Part shown: positions 4,240 through 5,308 of the stretch, piece by piece
How the letters are laid out: every line of letters begins with the position of its first letter
Numbering within the stretch: position 1 is the first letter of the stretch
The notes under the pieces: generated by a model
What the model was told of the DNA's origin: nothing
What the model saw: the letters and a program-made list of their open reading frames with translations, nothing else
Database searches by the model: none
Made by a program: the position numbers and the translations under genes
Origin: Bacteriovoracaceae bacterium UBA1018
Lineage (GTDB): Bacteria > Bdellovibrionota > UBA1018
Assembly (NCBI GenBank): GCA_002291495.1
Contig: DBAE01000141.1
Span: forward strand, 500-5,807
Reading direction: 5' to 3'
DNA: 5,308 nt

Positions 4240-5308
4240 ATGAAGTTCACTTATATCCTCACTGGTTTGACAATGATCTCCGTTTTGAGTGGCTGCTCAG
4301 GGAGAAACATCCATCGAGACCTCAAAGCTGATACAGACATTCTTGTGAGGCAGTGGACTCTACCGACCCGGCAAAGTTTTGAGGCCGGCAGTAAAGGTTT
4401 CGAGTTTTCAAATCCTGTCGTTTCTGAAAATACCGTAGTTTTTGGTAATCAGTCAGTCGGCCTGATTTCACTCTATCCGAAAATGATGCAAACCCGCTGG
4501 GTACTTCCAATTCCGGGCGGTGTAATTAGCGAGCTTGTTGTTGAGAAGACCGATGTGTTTTTTGGGGGGGGCGATGGCTTTCTCTATAGCGTGAATTTAG
4601 AAACGGGTCGCGTGAACTGGCGATACGAATTGAAAAACCCGCTCGTGTCTCGTCCTGCGATCAGCGGAGGTAGAGCTTTCGTCACTACGACCGACGACAC
4701 GGTGTATGCCTTTGATTCAGCTACCGGTAAATGGCTTTGGCATTACCGAAGACGCACGCAACCTTTAGCCACAACATTGGGAGCGTCTCATCCGCTTGTT
4801 GAGGGTAACGAAGTATTGGTCGGAATGAGTGATGGATTTTTAGTATCGCTCTCTGTGAATGATGGACAACTGAAGTGGGAAAGAAAGATCCACCAAGGTA
4901 CAAAATTTACGGACGTAGATGCTCATCCCGTACTCGATGGCACTACTCTGTATGTTCCATCTTATGATGGCTCACTCTATGCTTTAAATCGGACGAATGG
5001 TGAGACCATCTGGCGTTTCGATGCGGGTGGAAGCAAGAAGGTCGTCATTGAAGGGGACCGTCTGTTTTTTCCATCTACGGATGGCTGGATCTACGCACTT
5101 CAAAAAGGCTCTTCAAAAGTGCTTTGGAAGTTTGAGATGGACCGCGGAACTCCAACTCAGCTCATTACTACCGATCGTTACGTGATCGTAGCTTCGAGCC
5201 ACCAGTACCTCTATGTTCTTGATAAGAATACCGGCAATGGGCTCTATCGCTTTAACGTAGGTGAAGGTAGTGGCTTTTATGGCTCTCCAGCCTATGATCA
5301 GACTAAGC
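4240..5308 (+). CDS. bamB: BamB-like outer-membrane lipoprotein (PQQ-type beta-propeller), 3'-truncated by the window edge
   Basis: The frame is open from ATG 4240 to the window end: 356 residues with no stop. E. coli BamB has 392, so most of the protein is present. The N-terminus is a lipoprotein signal peptide with lipobox LSGC at 16-19; Cys19 is followed by Ser, which in E. coli terms favours the outer membrane. The rest is a series of propeller blades with the PQQ-repeat pattern DGxLYALxxxTGxxxWxF: 112-129, 152-169, 198-214, 243-260, 281-298 and 321-338, plus a degenerate blade around 71-88. That makes seven of the eight expected. By family knowledge, BamB is a periplasm-facing scaffold of the BAM complex that binds BamA and aids beta-barrel insertion. 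It follows the TPR gene by 4 bp with a good GGAG site. A T6G8 run lies at 4558-4571. Another PQQ-propeller lipoprotein is possible, but the yfgM-like/der context supports BamB. Confidence 0.9.
   Translation, partial: MKFTYILTGLTMISVLSGCSGRNIHRDLKADTDILVRQWTLPTRQSFEAGSKGFEFSNPVVSENTVVFGNQSVGLISLYPKMMQTRWVLPIPGGVISELVVEKTDVFFGGGDGFLYSVNLETGRVNWRYELKNPLVSRPAISGGRAFVTTTDDTVYAFDSATGKWLWHYRRRTQPLATTLGASHPLVEGNEVLVGMSDGFLVSLSVNDGQLKWERKIHQGTKFTDVDAHPVLDGTTLYVPSYDGSLYALNRTNGETIWRFDAGGSKKVVIEGDRLFFPSTDGWIYALQKGSSKVLWKFEMDRGTPTQLITTDRYVIVASSHQYLYVLDKNTGNGLYRFNVGEGSGFYGSPAYDQTK

Noticed and set aside
4322..5185. Other small open frames on both strands within the bamB-like gene
   Set aside because: They overlap a clear lipoprotein/propeller reading frame and show no domains or start signals of their own.

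Overview
The window looks like chromosomal DNA of a Gram-negative, diderm bacterium. It encodes a BamB-type outer-membrane lipoprotein, two small proteins predicted to be secreted outer-membrane beta-barrels, and an inner-membrane-anchored TPR protein. The moderate G+C, the era-der pairing and the style of the barrel proteins fit the former Deltaproteobacteria / Bdellovibrionota. That placement is an inference from gene content and style, not from a marker that proves it.

Layout. (1) Positions 1-2057, plus strand: the 3' part of era (KH domain only), joined by an ATGA stop/start overlap to a complete der (engA) gene with two GTPase domains, an unusually long acidic linker and a Ser-rich basic tail. 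(2) Positions 2047-3349, minus strand: two adjacent genes, read from 3349 down to 2047, for related 8-strand-like beta-barrel proteins with signal peptides and C-terminal aromatic residues. Their last stop codon overlaps the 3' end of der by 11 bp inside a near-perfect palindrome. (3) About 3350-3416: a short divergent control region. (4) From 3417 to the window end, plus strand: a single-pass membrane TPR protein resembling YfgM (RgcB), followed 4 bp later by a bamB-like lipoprotein gene that runs off the window.

How it fits together. Era and Der are ribosome-assembly GTPases and are translationally coupled here. The TPR protein and BamB-like protein belong to envelope biogenesis: YfgM works at the SecYEG/periplasmic chaperone interface, and BamB is a lipoprotein of the outer-membrane protein insertion machine. 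In E. coli yfgM, bamB and der are neighbours in that order. This window keeps the same three genes together, but with der on the other side and an antisense pair of barrel genes wedged between them. The barrel proteins are plausible clients of the BAM machine.

The window is mostly housekeeping and compact, with almost no intergenic DNA. The most interesting points are a 10-bp perfect hairpin that begins at a candidate start codon of the second barrel gene, the palindromic convergent overlap at the der 3' end, the acidic Der linker with a recurring E-[DE]-[LM]-L-E motif, and the paralogous barrel pair. I saw no RNA genes, CRISPR arrays, insertion sequences or convincing intrinsic terminators, and no clear sign of a wholly new defence or mobile system.
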